A model generated the notes under the pieces. The model made no database searches and was not told the DNA's origin. It saw only the letters and a list, made by a program, of their open reading frames with translations. A program made the translations under genes and the position numbers. Positions 9,399-20,920 of a stretch of 64,000 nt of DNA are shown here, in pieces. Position 1 is the first letter of the stretch; the number at the start of each line of letters is the position of its first letter. The DNA comes from Gnetum montanum (lineage: Eukaryota; Streptophyta; Gnetopsida; Gnetales; Gnetaceae), in NCBI GenBank assembly GCA_015680685.1, contig MNCI01023765.1, positions 165,981-229,980 of the forward strand, written 5' to 3'.

Positions 9399-11344
9399 AT
9401 GTCTTCTTCTCATAAGAGCAACTCACCACCTAGGGACAATACAAAGAATAGTTAGCAATCAAAAACACATAACCTAAATCCACCAAGTCCTCAACAATAC
9501 TGGATAGTCTATACTCATCCTGATGAGTATATTCTAGACTTTACCTTTATCCTCCATCAAGACGAACAACTGCGATGGAGAGATTTGCAAGGTAACATCA
9601 TGTTACCTCCAGATCATGCAGTCCCAAACATGCTTCTTCGTGCTTTGGCACAGATTGGCATGACAGAATTATACATTGAATATGTTGCAGAAAATTTTGA
9701 CGTGAGGGATTACCATCCCATAGCCTTACAACATATGAGGGACTCAAGGCAGGAGAGCCAACATACACTGTTGAAGGGCAAAGAGGTCCCGCACGTCCTA
9801 AGCGAAATAAAAGATGGTGAACCACTCATAGCAGGTTCGCTATCAAAAGATGTTCCCCCTCCTAATGATGGTGAGGAGTTTGGGTATTAGAACTTATGAT
9901 CAATGATACATAACTCTGGTTTTGATGCCCGTGAACAGCAACTGTTCACAGAGGGAACAATAACAGAAGACAAGGATAGGCACTTAGATCATCATCACGA
10001 TTGGGGCCGTAGCAGCCAAAGAGAAGGTAGGAAGCATCATCATGGTGATGGTTCTCATTCCTCTTCTCCTTCAATTCATCACTCACCCTCTCCTTCCACA
10101 TCTGGGAGCAACCATCACAAGTATAACGAAGAGGATAAAGGTAAAAAAATGAGAGACCTCGATGAGAGAGTCAAGAGAGAGGACAAGGGTATGAACTAAG
10201 GGAAAGTAGGGAACAACGAAGAAATCATATACATCATGAAAGAGATGATCATGACGAGCCCCCACTTGCAACCCAAAGTATGCTTGATATAATGGAGGCT
10301 GTTAGAATTCCCACAAGGCATTTAAAAGATAGTCGAATTAAACACTTAAACATGAACAACATCCCACGATTTGAAAGGGGATACAATGTTGATCCGCAGC
10401 ATCATTTACAGGCATTCCACGATGCCTGTGCCTCGCAAAACATAGAGAATAAGTGGCAAAAACTTAAGTTATTTCCCAGGACACTCACCAAGGAAGCAAA
10501 GAGTTGGTACCAAGGAAGTAAAGAGTTGGTACCAGTCCTTAGAATAGAAAACCATTAGGAGGTGGAGTACGATGTTAGAACTCTTCAATGATAAGTATCA
10601 AACATACTCCAGAGTGTCTGATTTGCATAAGTAGATCCAAGGATGGAAATAAGGTAATCACGAACCCTTGGATGCTACCATGACCTGCTACTACACATTG
10701 TTACATCGTTGCCTGGGCCATGGTTACACATAGTAGGATCAACTTCACCACATTGTGGATGGGCTAAGGCATGAATCCAGGAGAACCCTTGGGACTTATG
10801 CCCAAGGGAGACTATCAAAACTTAGAGTCATGATGTACATCGCTTGTTGGAACAAGTACCAAAAGAAGAAGGTGAACTACAAAAAAGAGATAGTGCAGAA
10901 GAATACAACCATGATCCCTCCCTTTGGAAGAAAGGCGTGAAATTTTGCAATGAAGAGGTTGAGTCACCACTCGAAGAGTTGGTGAACAAAAAAACCTTAC
11001 AGATTCAAAAATTAACAACAGAAGCATCGGCTAAGATGGATCAATTGTGGGATTCCTTAGAATCTAGACTTGAAACTGTCTTGAAAATTGTAGAAGAGTC
11101 TAAGGAGGAACGAAGTAGTGACAAAGATAAGACAAAGCAGAGAAATTCAGGCCCTGCACATAACAAGGGTAAGGGGAAAATTACTATCTCCAATGAAGTT
11201 GTGGATTCAAACATAGAAGATGATGATGGATGTAAGATCTGCCATTATGATCATCCCAAGGGATGTTGTCCAATCATCTCACATTTACAAGAGTCTGGGA
11301 TGTATGCACTTAATCCAAGACTTAACCAATGGCAAACACCCTGA
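9399..11344 (+). pseudogene. E2 gag, broken
   Basis: Likely start at ATG 9399 (MSSSHK..), within the leader after the PBS. Open stretches are 9585-9890, 9903-10199, 10280-10558 and 10844-11344. The central gag block has LNMNNIPRFERGYN and PQHHLQAFHDAC; near the C-terminus is a CCHC-like knuckle, CKICHYDHPKGCC (Cx2Cx3Hx4C). A 22-bp tandem duplication (10487-10508 and 10509-10530) breaks the frame in the middle. Gag would form the virus-like particle in the cytoplasm. The C-terminal part (11345-11800) is Q/P-rich with stops. Confidence 0.85.
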
Positions 11345-11863
11345 AGGTTACCTCATCCCCAAGGTAACCCAAGGTAGTTCCACCAACCACTAACGTGCTA
11401 TCCAAGTGGAACTCCACCACAACCCATCGGACAGCATCAGTAGTGGCAATACCCACAGTCATAGGGGATGCCACCACCAAAACAACAATACCCTTACTGG
11501 CAACAACATCACTATGGCTATTATTTATAGCAGCTGGTTTCTCCAAGTGACTCTATGAGTCACACAACTTCCCAACATCACTACCAAGTTTGGGAGTACT
11601 TTAGGAGGACTCCTTCTCCTCTGGGAGGCACCCCACATACTTACCATCCTCCAACTCCATCCGCACCTCTTCCACCAGTAGTTCCCATAACACCTCCTAC
11701 TCTAACAATGCAAGGGGAAATCCCTACTTAACTGCAGCAACGTAACACTGTGAGAGCTATAAATATTCAACCTGTTGGTGGTTCTGACAACTGTAAAAAG
11801 AGAAGACCTTTCTTTAGAACCAGAAGCCTAGACAAACTCTCATAACAATAAGCAGTTGAGCCC

Positions 11864-12553
11864 ATGTACACTCCTCCACCATCTAACACTTCGGAGCACC
11901 CTTCAGTCCAACAGAGCTTAATGCATACGGTTATGTTAATGCATACCGTAACCAACTGGATTAAGGTAGGCCACCTTCCTAGGAAACTAATTGATCTTGG
12001 AAGCCCCTTAATCTATTTACAAATCTTTGAGAATGCACCACATAAGGCTCTTCTTGACTCAGGTTCTAGAGTCAACTTAATTACACAAGAAATGTATCAA
12101 GCCTAGAACCTTCCCCAACTTAAGAAGAGCAAAAATCAACTAGAGCTGGCAAACCAATCCATCACCATTCCCTTGGGATTGGTGGAGGACATTGTTACCA
12201 CTATGTGTGGTTGGTCTTACCCAGCTAACTTCCTAGTGATAGAAGTTAACAGCAATGACAAGGGCTTCCCAATTATAATGGGAAGGCCATGGCTAAGTAT
12301 AGTAGATGCGTACCTAGGGATCCGTGATCTTTCCTTGCAGATATCTAAGATAAACATTTATGGAAAGATCGAGAAGAAGAAAGTTTTGTGCATGACATAC
12401 AATGACTCAGAGGGTGATGACATGAAAGAATGTTCAGCATCTCTTCCATGTAATCGGCATGCCCAAGAAATACAAATTCAAAGGTGCTTGTATGTAGCAA
12501 CCACACAAGTAGTAGACACCTCATGGTTGATAGATAGTCGAAAGAGCAACTGA
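11864..12553 (+). pseudogene. E2 aspartic protease, broken
   Basis: Retropepsin-like fold. The active-site motif LLDSGSRVNLI has its Asp at about 12056. Further on is GFPIIMGRPWLS (about 12260), matching the conserved hydrophobic-hydrophobic-GRPWL motif of gypsy proteases. A TAG at about 12104 and a short gap separate the two open parts. After 12553 no RT follows, because the sequence jumps to the post-integrase spacer. The E3 counterpart is at 20381-20920. Confidence 0.85.
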
Positions 12554-12829
12554 CAAACATGCATGGAACAAACTAGGGAAATACCTCATGCCAACAACGG
12601 AGGCATAGACACATTGGAATATGAGCATCGCCAACTTCCATCCCTTAATCTAAGAACATCAGTTGGGAGAAGTTGGGCACTTCTATGAAATTCAAATAGA
12701 TGTTCATTATTTTAGATTTTTCCCTTGTAATTCAATCATGGGGGAGATGGCCACCTATGCTAATCATTTGGAGGAACTTAGTTCTTTTTAGTTTTTTTTT
12801 ACATATTTTTTTACACGTTTTTATCTTAT

Positions 12830-13012
12830 ACAATTTTGTTTTACAATTTCTTTAACTTTTCTTATTTTTGTTTTACAAATTTCTTTAACTTTTCTTATTT
12901 TTGTTTTACAATTTATTTAAATTTTCTTGTTTTTTTTTTACAAATTTCCTCAACTTTTCTTGTTTTTTTTACAACTTTCTTTAACTTTTATTGCTTTTTT
13001 TTCAACATTGTT
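12830..13012 (+). repeat. T-rich minisatellite in E2 3' spacer
   Basis: About five degenerate copies of a 32-37 bp unit beginning TTTTACAATTTCTTTAAC and continuing TTTTCTTATTTTTG. The first two copies are almost identical. The same spot in E3 (17890-17990) and D (27720-27910) holds differently composed A-rich repeats, as seen from the plus strand. This part of the family's 3' spacer is therefore hypervariable. Confidence 0.75.
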
Positions 13013-13672
13013 ATACTTTTCCATTTTTGTGTGTCTGTGTGTGTGATCCACCCTGTAAGTTTGTCACCCAATAAGTGTTCTTCATGATGGTATGAACTTT
13101 TTTCATGTTGATTGCTAATGTTTGGTTTTTACCTTTAAGTCACGATGTTGATACTAAGGTATGTTTCTTCTGATATGGCAGGCAATGAGTTCACTTCATC
13201 CATCCATCCACCAGTTTCTATGGTCTCTCTTGGCTTGAAAATGTATAGTCTCCTTCATAATAAAAAATTTAATGAATCGGTGACTGGGCACTTCTAAAAA
13301 TAAGGAAGAACTCAAGGTTTGAAAAGGGTGTGACTTCAAGGGAACTTGATGCTTTGGTGTTGGCCATTCTCTTGGGTGCTTGGATGTTTTCTTCTTGGGT
13401 TTTCTCACCATTCCGATGTTACCCAAGTATCAGAAGCTGAGAAAATAAAAATAACAAAGTCTTTGCATGGTGTGGTTCTCACACATAAAAACACAAAACA
13501 CAAAACACAAAAAAAATTGATAATTCAAAGCACACCCCTTAGATGAAATAAACTTGGGCTACAAGCATTGGTTATGGAACTAAAAGTGTTCCCTCTAACT
13601 AAGGCCCTTCTCGCTTCCCATTCTCTCCTTTGTTTCATCAGAATGGTGGTGGCTCTTTGGAGGTGCATTCTT

Positions 13673-13710
13673 NNNNNNNNNNNNNNNNNNNNNNNNNNNN
13701 NNNNNNNNNN
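13673..13710. other. Assembly gap (38 N)
   Basis: A run of 38 undetermined bases within the E2 3' spacer. The real length is unknown. Confidence 0.98.
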
Positions 13711-14146
13711 AAACACACAAGGGGCTGTACACCACCTTGTTCTTGGGATTCCATTCCATTCGCTTCTCTCCATCCTTCTCTCCCTTATTCACCTCATTGT
13801 CGGTTGTATCATTAGTGTATATTTTGGTTGATACATTGTTTTCTTTTTGGTATATTCTTGCAGTTAATACTTTAACTCTTGTTCCAATTGACATTCCCAG
13901 AGCCTACAGACTCTTTGAATGTGGGTTTGTTAGGGCATTAAGGGCATGAGCCTACTTTGGGGAGGACCCACTGATATTCCTCTTTGGTGCACTAATTAAA
14001 TTCTTTTCCCTAACATTTTTGCAATTAATTTTATTTTGTTCATTTCCATCTTGACATCTATTTCATCGATGCCATAGTTGTCCCTTTTTATCTATCTTTC
14101 TTACTCCTTTTCTTTCTCCATTCTAATGCTACCAGAGGTTCGCAAT

Positions 14147-14162
14147 TAGTCATGGGGGTATA
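14147..14162 (+). other. Internal PPT-like tract in E2
   Basis: The sequence TTAGTCATGGGGGTAT occurs here and again as the true PPT/LTR junction at 14714-14729. A counterpart in E3 lies at 16676-16693 on the minus strand, at nearly the same distance (about 550 bp) from its LTR. It is described further in the findings. Confidence 0.7.
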
Positions 14163-14715
14163 GGGCCCAATTTTTTTTATTTTCTTCTAGCCCTAATTTT
14201 TTTCAATTTTCTCCTAACCCCTACACATTCAGTAGTCATCATTAATACATCCCCAGATCCGCAATTAGCCATACCACAACCTAGCCAATGTACCTGCACT
14301 GAAGCAAGATATTAATTACATGATGATTCATTTACCCTTGCTAATATATGATTTTGTTGTGTGTGTAGATGGTGATCATACAAAAACGGATTGGATCTGG
14401 AGCAAATACTTGGAATGGAGTGGTGCTGGAAGTAGCTATGCAAGGAGTAAGATCAATGGTGTGCTTACGGAAGGACAATGAAAGGTGCAATCTTGGCATT
14501 GGCAGCAGCAACACTTCTTTCTCTCTTTTCTCTTAGCTGTCAACTAAGGCCTAATGTCAATGTAATAAGGTGTTCACTCTTGTTGTCATGAGCACTAGTT
14601 TGATAAAGTCTTGTAATGATGATTCATTCACATGTCATCCCATTAGTTCCATTCACCTCAATAATCCCATACCTTCCCAATATCTTGTAAGGAACTCGAG
14701 GATGATTTTTCATTT

Positions 14716-14728
14716 AGTCATGGGGGTA
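14716..14728 (+). promoter_or_regulatory. E2 polypurine tract
   Basis: AGTCATGGGGGTA directly abuts the first base of the 3' LTR, the position expected for the plus-strand primer. E3 has the identical tract in the reverse sense at 16134-16146. Confidence 0.8.
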
Positions 14729-15648
14729 TGATGAGATGCGATATCGCATGGGCCACGATATCGTGGCCGCCATGATATTGCATTCCATGTGATATCATGT
14801 CATCCCCTGCGATATTGCGTACGCAATATCGTGGTGCATCATCATATCTATAAATAATAGGTGGATCTCCCTTATTTCCTCAGCCTAGGCTAGAAGTAGG
14901 GAAACTCTGGCATATTGATCACTCCAGAGATAGAATATTTTCCATGTGCCCACAGTAAGAGTCTTAAAGTGAACGGATCTTTATTCAAGCAACATTGTAC
15001 GTGAACACAAGTTATGTATGGTAATAAAGATGAACTTCTTGGATAAACCTTTCAGTGCATGGAATAGGTTTTTATTTAATGTTATTTATTTCTTTCTCTC
15101 TCACCCTTATCTCCTAGTAATGTGGAATGAGTACGACTTGATTACGAGCATTTAAGGATGTGTAAGGATAATCAAGGAATGGATGCTCATCGCACTTAGG
15201 CTAGATTAGATTCTCTCAACCCTTTCCTCCTAGTTAAGTGTCTCAATACAACCACTTTGAGCACGTGTGTTACGCATGGTGATCCCAGCAAGGACTAGCG
15301 TTTGGTAGCCACAGTTGCATCGGTTCAGGGTGTGTACGGTAAGTGAGAACGGATGTTGATGCTAGGTAATTTAGAATTAGTTCATTAGTTAGAGTTAGTA
15401 ATTAGTTTCTCAACCCTTCATCTCATTAGCATAGGAGACATAAAACATAAAAACTATAAAAATCATATACCTTGGACTTACTTAACCATACATTGTGACA
15501 ACTACAAGTAAGTCCAAGAAGATAATGAATAATTAACCGTAAGTGTTCCATGGGGTGTGTAGGCACTTAGATTGTGGAGTTTGACCAGATCGCATGTGCT
15601 ACACTCATATTCATATGGTTGAGTGTAGGGGTATCTCACCACTCATCA
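14729..15648 (+). repeat. E2 3' LTR
   Basis: 920 bp, TGATGAG to CTCATCA. U3 holds GATATC at 14740, 14757 and 14791, an 18-bp perfect palindrome GGCCACGATATCGTGGCC (14751-14768) and a 22-bp perfect palindrome at 14810-14831 centred on GCGT/ACGC. TATA box TATAAATA at 14849-14856. Relative to the 5' LTR it carries an extra 68 bp (about 14764-14831). Confidence 0.92.
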
Positions 15649-16133
15649 AATTACCAAACGCTAGTCGTTACTGGATTACCAAGTGTTCTATGTATGTTCG
15701 AAGTGGTCCTACTCAATGTGCTAACTTGAAATAATAAATAATTCCAGAGAAATAACCTTAATTAACTAATTAGAATATCAAATAATAGTAAATAACATTA
15801 AATTTAATGGTTAAGCTATTCTGAGTGTTGCAAGGCTTATCACAAAGATCATCTTTATTTTCAGACACAAGGTGTGCTCAAGTACAAAATGCTCAAATAA
15901 AGATCTGTTTGCTTTATGACTTCTACTGCGGGCACTCAAAAATAATTATAACTTTGGAAAAGAAAAAATACAATTGTTCAGCTAAGGACTAAAAAAACTA
16001 ACTTTTTAGACCAAGCACACCCACCTCTTATTTATAGCCAACAAGATAGGTTCCGACATTGCATATCTGATGTCGCTTGGTCGATCCCAATATTGCATAT
16101 TTGATATCGAGGGTTCAATATTGGGACTCATCA
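15649..16133 (-). repeat. E3 3' LTR, second part (U3 side)
   Basis: Continues the E3 LTR interrupted at 8405. On the minus strand U3 runs from 16133 leftward, with GATATC at 16103 and the TATA box as TATTTATA at 16029-16036. It ends CTCATCA at 16127-16133 next to the PPT complement TACCCCCATGACTAAATG. Both parts add up to 839 bp, close to the E2 5' LTR. Confidence 0.85.
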
Positions 16134-18060
16134 TACCCCCATGACTAAATGAAAGCAAGTCCTCGAGTTCCTTACAAAATATTGGGAAGGTATCAAATTA
16201 TTGACTAAATGACAACTGAATGTGACATGGAACGACAAACTCAAGGTGCCCAGTGAATGGATCGACAATCATATTACAACATTGGTGTTCATAACCATTG
16301 TGGTGAACACTATACATAAATGACATCTAGACCCTCATTTGACAGCTTGAAGAGAGAGAAAAGAAAACAAAGTGCATTACTACCGATGTCAAAAATGTGC
16401 ACACCATAATTCGTCCCCTGCCACTTGACCAAACTTGTTCCTTATGTAAATGCTCTTGCTCTATTCTATCCATTGTTCATGTGATCGTCATCTACACACA
16501 CAACATAGTCATGAATTAGCAAGGATAGATAAGATATAATGCAATTGATACCTTGCCTCAATATGAAGCACATGGGCTAGGTTGTGGGTATGGCAGATAC
16601 TGGGTTAGAGGTTTATAAGTGATAACTACCCAAGGTGTAGGGGTGAGATAAGTAATGGAATGGAAAAATTTGTGATAGGGCCCCCATGACTAAGAGCAAA
16701 CCTTCTATAGCAATAGGATGGATAATGAAAGAAACAAGGAAGATAAGAGGAATAACAACGGTGAAGCCAAAGCAGAGAAAAACAAAAATGGATGTCATAG
16801 ATGGGGTGAAACGAAAAATAGTTGATTGTAAGAGATGTTTGAAGGAAAAGACTTAACAATTGCACCAAAAAGGAATGCCAATAGGTCCTCCCCAAAGCAA
16901 GCTCATGCCCTTTATGCCCTAGCAAACCCACAAACCAAAGAGTCTGTAGGATCTAAGAATGACATATGGGAACAATAGTTAAGAATTCACCCAAAAGAAG
17001 TTACCAAAGACTAACAATGTACTGACCAAGATATAGACTAATCATAAAACTAGAAATGAGGTAGAATACAGGAAGAAATATGAAAAGAGAAGAGAGAATG
17101 GAATGGAATCCCAAAATCAAGGTTGTGCAAAGTCCCTTGTGTATTATGTGGTTAACGTAACTTAGTAAAATTCAGCCCAAATCTAGATTAAAACTATCCA
17201 CATCCAATGACCTTGCATCAACACACTTGCCCAACCCATCTACCTAAAGCAACAAGAATTATTCTACAAGGCAACCACCATTCCAAAAAGAGAAGAATAG
17301 AGAAATAGGAAGTGAGAAGGGGCCTTAGTTAGAGGAAACCTTTAAGCATGGGTAACATGTCTTTCCAATGCCATAACCAATGCTTTTAGCCCATTTTCCT
17401 TGATTATGTCTAAGGGGTGTGCTTTGAATTCCCCTATTTTTTTTTGAGTGAGAACCACACCATGCAAAGACTTATTTGATTCATTCAACTTCCTAATATT
17501 AGTTGATAGTGGAACGGCAGAAATCCTATGAAAAACATCCAAGTACCCAAGAGAATAGCTTGTACAAATGCATTGAATCCCCTTAAAGTCACACCCTTTT
17601 CAATCCATTTGAATATTTCCTTGGTTTGAAGAATACCAAGCCACAAATTCATTAATAGGTTTAATTAGAAAAAGGGATAGTACACTTCCAAAATAAAGGA
17701 AAACCATAGAGTTGAATGGATGGATGGATGGATGACATGGACTCATTGTCCATTTTATCAAAATAAACCATATTCTAGTATCAACATTAAAATTCAAAGG
17801 TAAAACCAAACATTAGCAATCAGCACTATTATAGTATGACCCATCCTTGGAAACACTTATTATGTGATGAATGAGAATAAGTCAAACAAAATGTAATAGA
17901 GAAAGAAATGTAAAAATGTTAACGATGGTATAAAACAAAAACAAGTAAATATGAAAAATATGTAAAACAAAAATATAAAAAAAAACTAAGGGCTTAGAAT
18001 AATTAACATTGGTGGCCCTCTTCCCTATGACTGAGCTGGAAGGGGGAGATATGAAATAGT
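16134..18060 (-). other. E3 3' spacer with PPT and a second PPT-like tract
   Basis: Aligns with the E2 spacer and with 26.4-28.0 kb of D. Landmarks are the GGTCCTCCCCAAAGCAAGC segment (about 16885) and GGGTAACATGTCTTTCCAAT (about 17350). PPT lies at the left end. A second AGTCATGGGGGCCC tract (read on the minus strand) is at 16676-16693. No coding capacity is recognisable. Confidence 0.65.
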
Positions 18061-18068
18061 GAGCAGGG

Positions 18069-19020
18069 TTATCCATCAAAAGAGGTAGTATTAATACTAA
18101 CTATTTTAGGCTCATTGAAGGGTTTGGTTTGTTGGATGTTGACCAATAATTTCTTATCTAGGCTTCCAAGTTTATAGATCATCATGGCCCCTAAAGGAAA
18201 TGTTTTATGAATGATATAAGGTCCTTCCCACAGCATTTGAAATTTAGTTTGTTGTGGCACATGTGTGGGATTCCAATAGAGAACCTTATCTCCTAGTTGG
18301 TATTTGACTTTTCTAATTTTCAATTCATGACATTGTTTGTTGAAGGCCTTATGCAGTTCGTTGGATGATAGGATGGCTAGTCAATTTTCATCTAGCAAGT
18401 TAAGATTCATCAATCTTTATTTTTTTGTTACACTAAGGTCAAGGTTAAGGTCATATGCTATCAATAGTATATCGAGCTCAGCTTGGATAGGAAGTGTTGG
18501 AAGTTTACTGTACACTAAATCATGGGAAAAATGGCCTATAGGGAGTTTCCATGTGGAGTAGTACGCCTAAATAGCATTTTTTAGTTTGGTTCTCTAGTCT
18601 CACCTATATTTGCTAATGGTTCATGTCAAAAGTTTTGTAATTTCCCTATTGGTGACTTTAGCCTAACCATTCACTAAAGGATGATATGGTGTCGTTAGTT
18701 TATGCTCAACTCCTAAGCGTACATCAACTTCCGAAAATTCGCACTTGTAAAGTGTGTACCATTATCAAAAATAAGTGCATGAGGCATGCCACACCTATTT
18801 ACAATTTTTTGTTGAATAAATCGTGCAACTATAGATGATGTACAGTAGGTAATGGCAGCTGCTTCTATCCGTTTTGTAAAATAATCAATAGCAACAATAA
18901 TGTACACTTTTCCATTGGACATCGATGTAATAGGTCCCATAAAATTAATATCCCATATGTTGAAGGGTTCTAAGGGTTGAATCCATTGTTGTAGATCCTC
19001 CATTTTATCAGTCATTCCCC
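18069..19020 (-). pseudogene. E3 integrase, broken
   Basis: The catalytic core at 19015-18713 has motifs WDINFMGPI (first Asp), VAIDYFTKRIEA and IFDNGTHFTS (second Asp); the region with the catalytic Glu follows in a frame with stops. The C-terminal part at 18323-18069 shows GDKVLYWNP, then WEGPYIIHKTF, matching the usual GPY-type tail of gypsy integrases. Nonsense codons and a frameshift near 18700 separate the two halves. It would have inserted cDNA into the nuclear genome. Confidence 0.85.
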
Positions 19021-20100
19021 CATTACATTGGCAATGCTCACAAGATTGGAAAAAATGATGGGAATCTCAAAATAAGGTAGGCTAATAATATCCTAAAATC
19101 AAGATTTTAATGGTTTTTCATCTCCCAACATAATGACCCCCATAAGGGCCCTCATGATCATCTTGGAGAACTCACAATTGATCTACATTGGGGATACACC
19201 ATCAGACCAAGCCATTGAGACATACCTTGTAAAGGTGCCTATTAATTTCCATGAAGTGTTTGACTCAATGGAGAAACTGTTGTTTCTTTCTATTGTCTAG
19301 CCCTTGTGGTGTTTCTTATGTGAGAATATAGGTAAGAATGCTACTGTACCAATGCTAATCAATCTAATGCTTATTGAAATTTTTCCCTAGAGATGGAGAA
19401 ATCATCCATAAAACCTCCACACCATTCCCTATTTGTTGCTAAAATATACTTAAAACCAAACATTAAAATGTCACCGAAGCATTGCACAAACCAAATGGCA
19501 TCTATTTATATGCAAATGTCCCCCAAGGACTCATGCATGTAGTCTTGGCTTAGTCTTCTGCTACTATTTGAATTTGATTGTACCCACTGTAACCATCCCA
19601 AAAACTATAGTAACAATTCCCTATGATGGTATCTAAGTCTTGGTCAACGAATGGCAATGGGAAATGATCTTTAAATCTTGCCATGTTCAATAGCATAAAG
19701 TATATACACACCCTCCATTTACCTCCCTTTTTAGGTACAATGACTAATGGGCTAACCCATTCACTATCATCAATGGGGTAGATGAACCTAGCCTTTAGAA
19801 ATTGTTCAATTTCTTCCTTAATGACTTGCTTAAGCTTTGGGTTTTGCCATCTTTGTGATTATCATCAAGGCTTTATAGAGGGGTTGATATAAATTCTGTG
19901 TTGGAATATCCTAGGATCTATTCTAGTTAATTTGGGATATGTCCATGAAAAGTCCTTTGACCATTTATTTACCATCTTCAACAATCTTTCTTTTTGTTGA
20001 GGAGCGAGCTTAGCATTAATGATTACCGATTTTTCATTTTTGAGAAATGCATACTCCATACCAGTGGGCAAGGATTTTAATTCAAGGGGCTTCTACTTAA
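19021..20100 (-). pseudogene. E3 reverse transcriptase / RNase H region, broken
   Basis: The open part at 20071-19865 encodes the RT N-terminus: INAKLAPQQKERLLKMV, then FSWTYPKLTRIDP and a PSIKP-like segment preceding the fingers domain. Downstream RT and RNase H can be followed only in pieces, with many stops. From RT start to integrase the distance is short for a full RT plus RNase H, so internal deletions are likely. Confidence 0.7.
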
Positions 20101-20380
20101 ACTCATCAGGGATTTCCAACTTCCCCCAGCTAATATTTTTGGTGTTAGTACTTGGAAGTTGGCTATGGACTTGCTCTAATGCATCTATGCTAGTGACATA
20201 GGCACAAGTCAAGCTCTCAATTGGTTCCATGCATAAAGTTGAATTTCTTTCTGAGTTAGCTATCAACCATTGGGTGCCTTCCTATCTTATGGCTATTGCA
20301 TATAGGCATCTTTGTATATTAGTTACTTGTACACACTAGTTGCATGTAGGTAATGTTAAGCGTTGTACAAACTAGGACTT

Positions 20381-20920
20381 CTACACGCGGTTGCACCTTG
20401 TGTCATTGTATGTAATGCATGGAACTTTCTTCTTCTCGATCTTCCCAAACATATTTTCTTTTAATATATCTAGGAAAAGATCATGTATTCCTAGGCATGC
20501 ATCAATCATATTTAGCCATGATATTCCCATGATGATTGGGAAGTCCCACTTATAGTTGTTAACTTGGATCACTAGGAAATTAGCTAGATATGACCACCCA
20601 CAAACAGTGGTGACAATTTCCTCCACTAGTCCCAATGGGATAGTGATGGATTGGTTGGCCAACTCTAAGAAAACTTTACTCTTCTTTAGTGGAGGTAGGT
20701 TCCAGGCTTTATACATTTTCTAAGAGATCAAGTTAACACTAGAACCTGAATCCAAAAGAGCTTTACAAGGCTCATTTCTGGCAATCTGTAAGTAAATTAG
20801 AGGACTTCCACAATCAAAGAATTTCCTAGGAATATGGCCAACTTTAATCCAATTAGTAATGGCATGAGTTAACATGAGCGTGTGCATTGGGTGTGTTTTT
20901 TGGTTCAAAGGAGGCTCCAA
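20381..20920 (-). pseudogene. E3 aspartic protease, broken
   Basis: Active-site motif LLDSGSSVNLIS at the end of the 20920-20720 open part. The second part (20716-20381) begins directly after a stop and contains LGLVEEIVTTVCGWSY and DFPIIMGISWLN; the usual GRPWL is GISWL here. Closely parallel to the E2 protease. The stop at the border falls at the same place as the one in E2. Confidence 0.85.

Larger units (their letters stand above)
12554..14715 (+). other. E2 3' spacer with deletion scar
   Basis: From about 12640 the sequence aligns with the E3 region after integrase (18050 leftward), so the RT-to-integrase deletion lies near 12560-12690. A purine-rich AATCATGGGGGAGATGG sits at 12735-12752. 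The rest is AT-rich and non-coding, and holds a minisatellite, an assembly gap and a second PPT-like tract, listed separately. Such long 3' regions are common in Athila-type elements, often holding an env-like ORF; none is here. Confidence 0.65.
8406..15648 (+). mobile_element. E2: Athila-like element, plus strand, internally deleted (no RT-RNase H-integrase)
   Basis: Complete outer structure: 5' LTR 8406-9261, PBS 9263-9280, gag and protease, long 3' spacer, PPT 14716-14728, 3' LTR 14729-15648. Flanking bases GATTA (8401-8405) and AATTA (15649-15653) are a 5-bp target site duplication with one mismatch. Protease is followed directly by sequence homologous to the region after integrase in E3, so all of RT to integrase (about 3 kb) is missing. 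It could move only with proteins from a relative. LTRs differ by roughly 5-6% by eye plus an indel, so it is the youngest insertion in this nest. Confidence 0.9.

Noticed and set aside
12836-13087. ORF rich in Phe, Asn and Cys
   Set aside because: It is a translation of the T-rich minisatellite in the E2 spacer.
13525-13894. ORFs on both strands spanning the N gap
   Set aside because: Their openness comes from undetermined codons in the 38-N gap.
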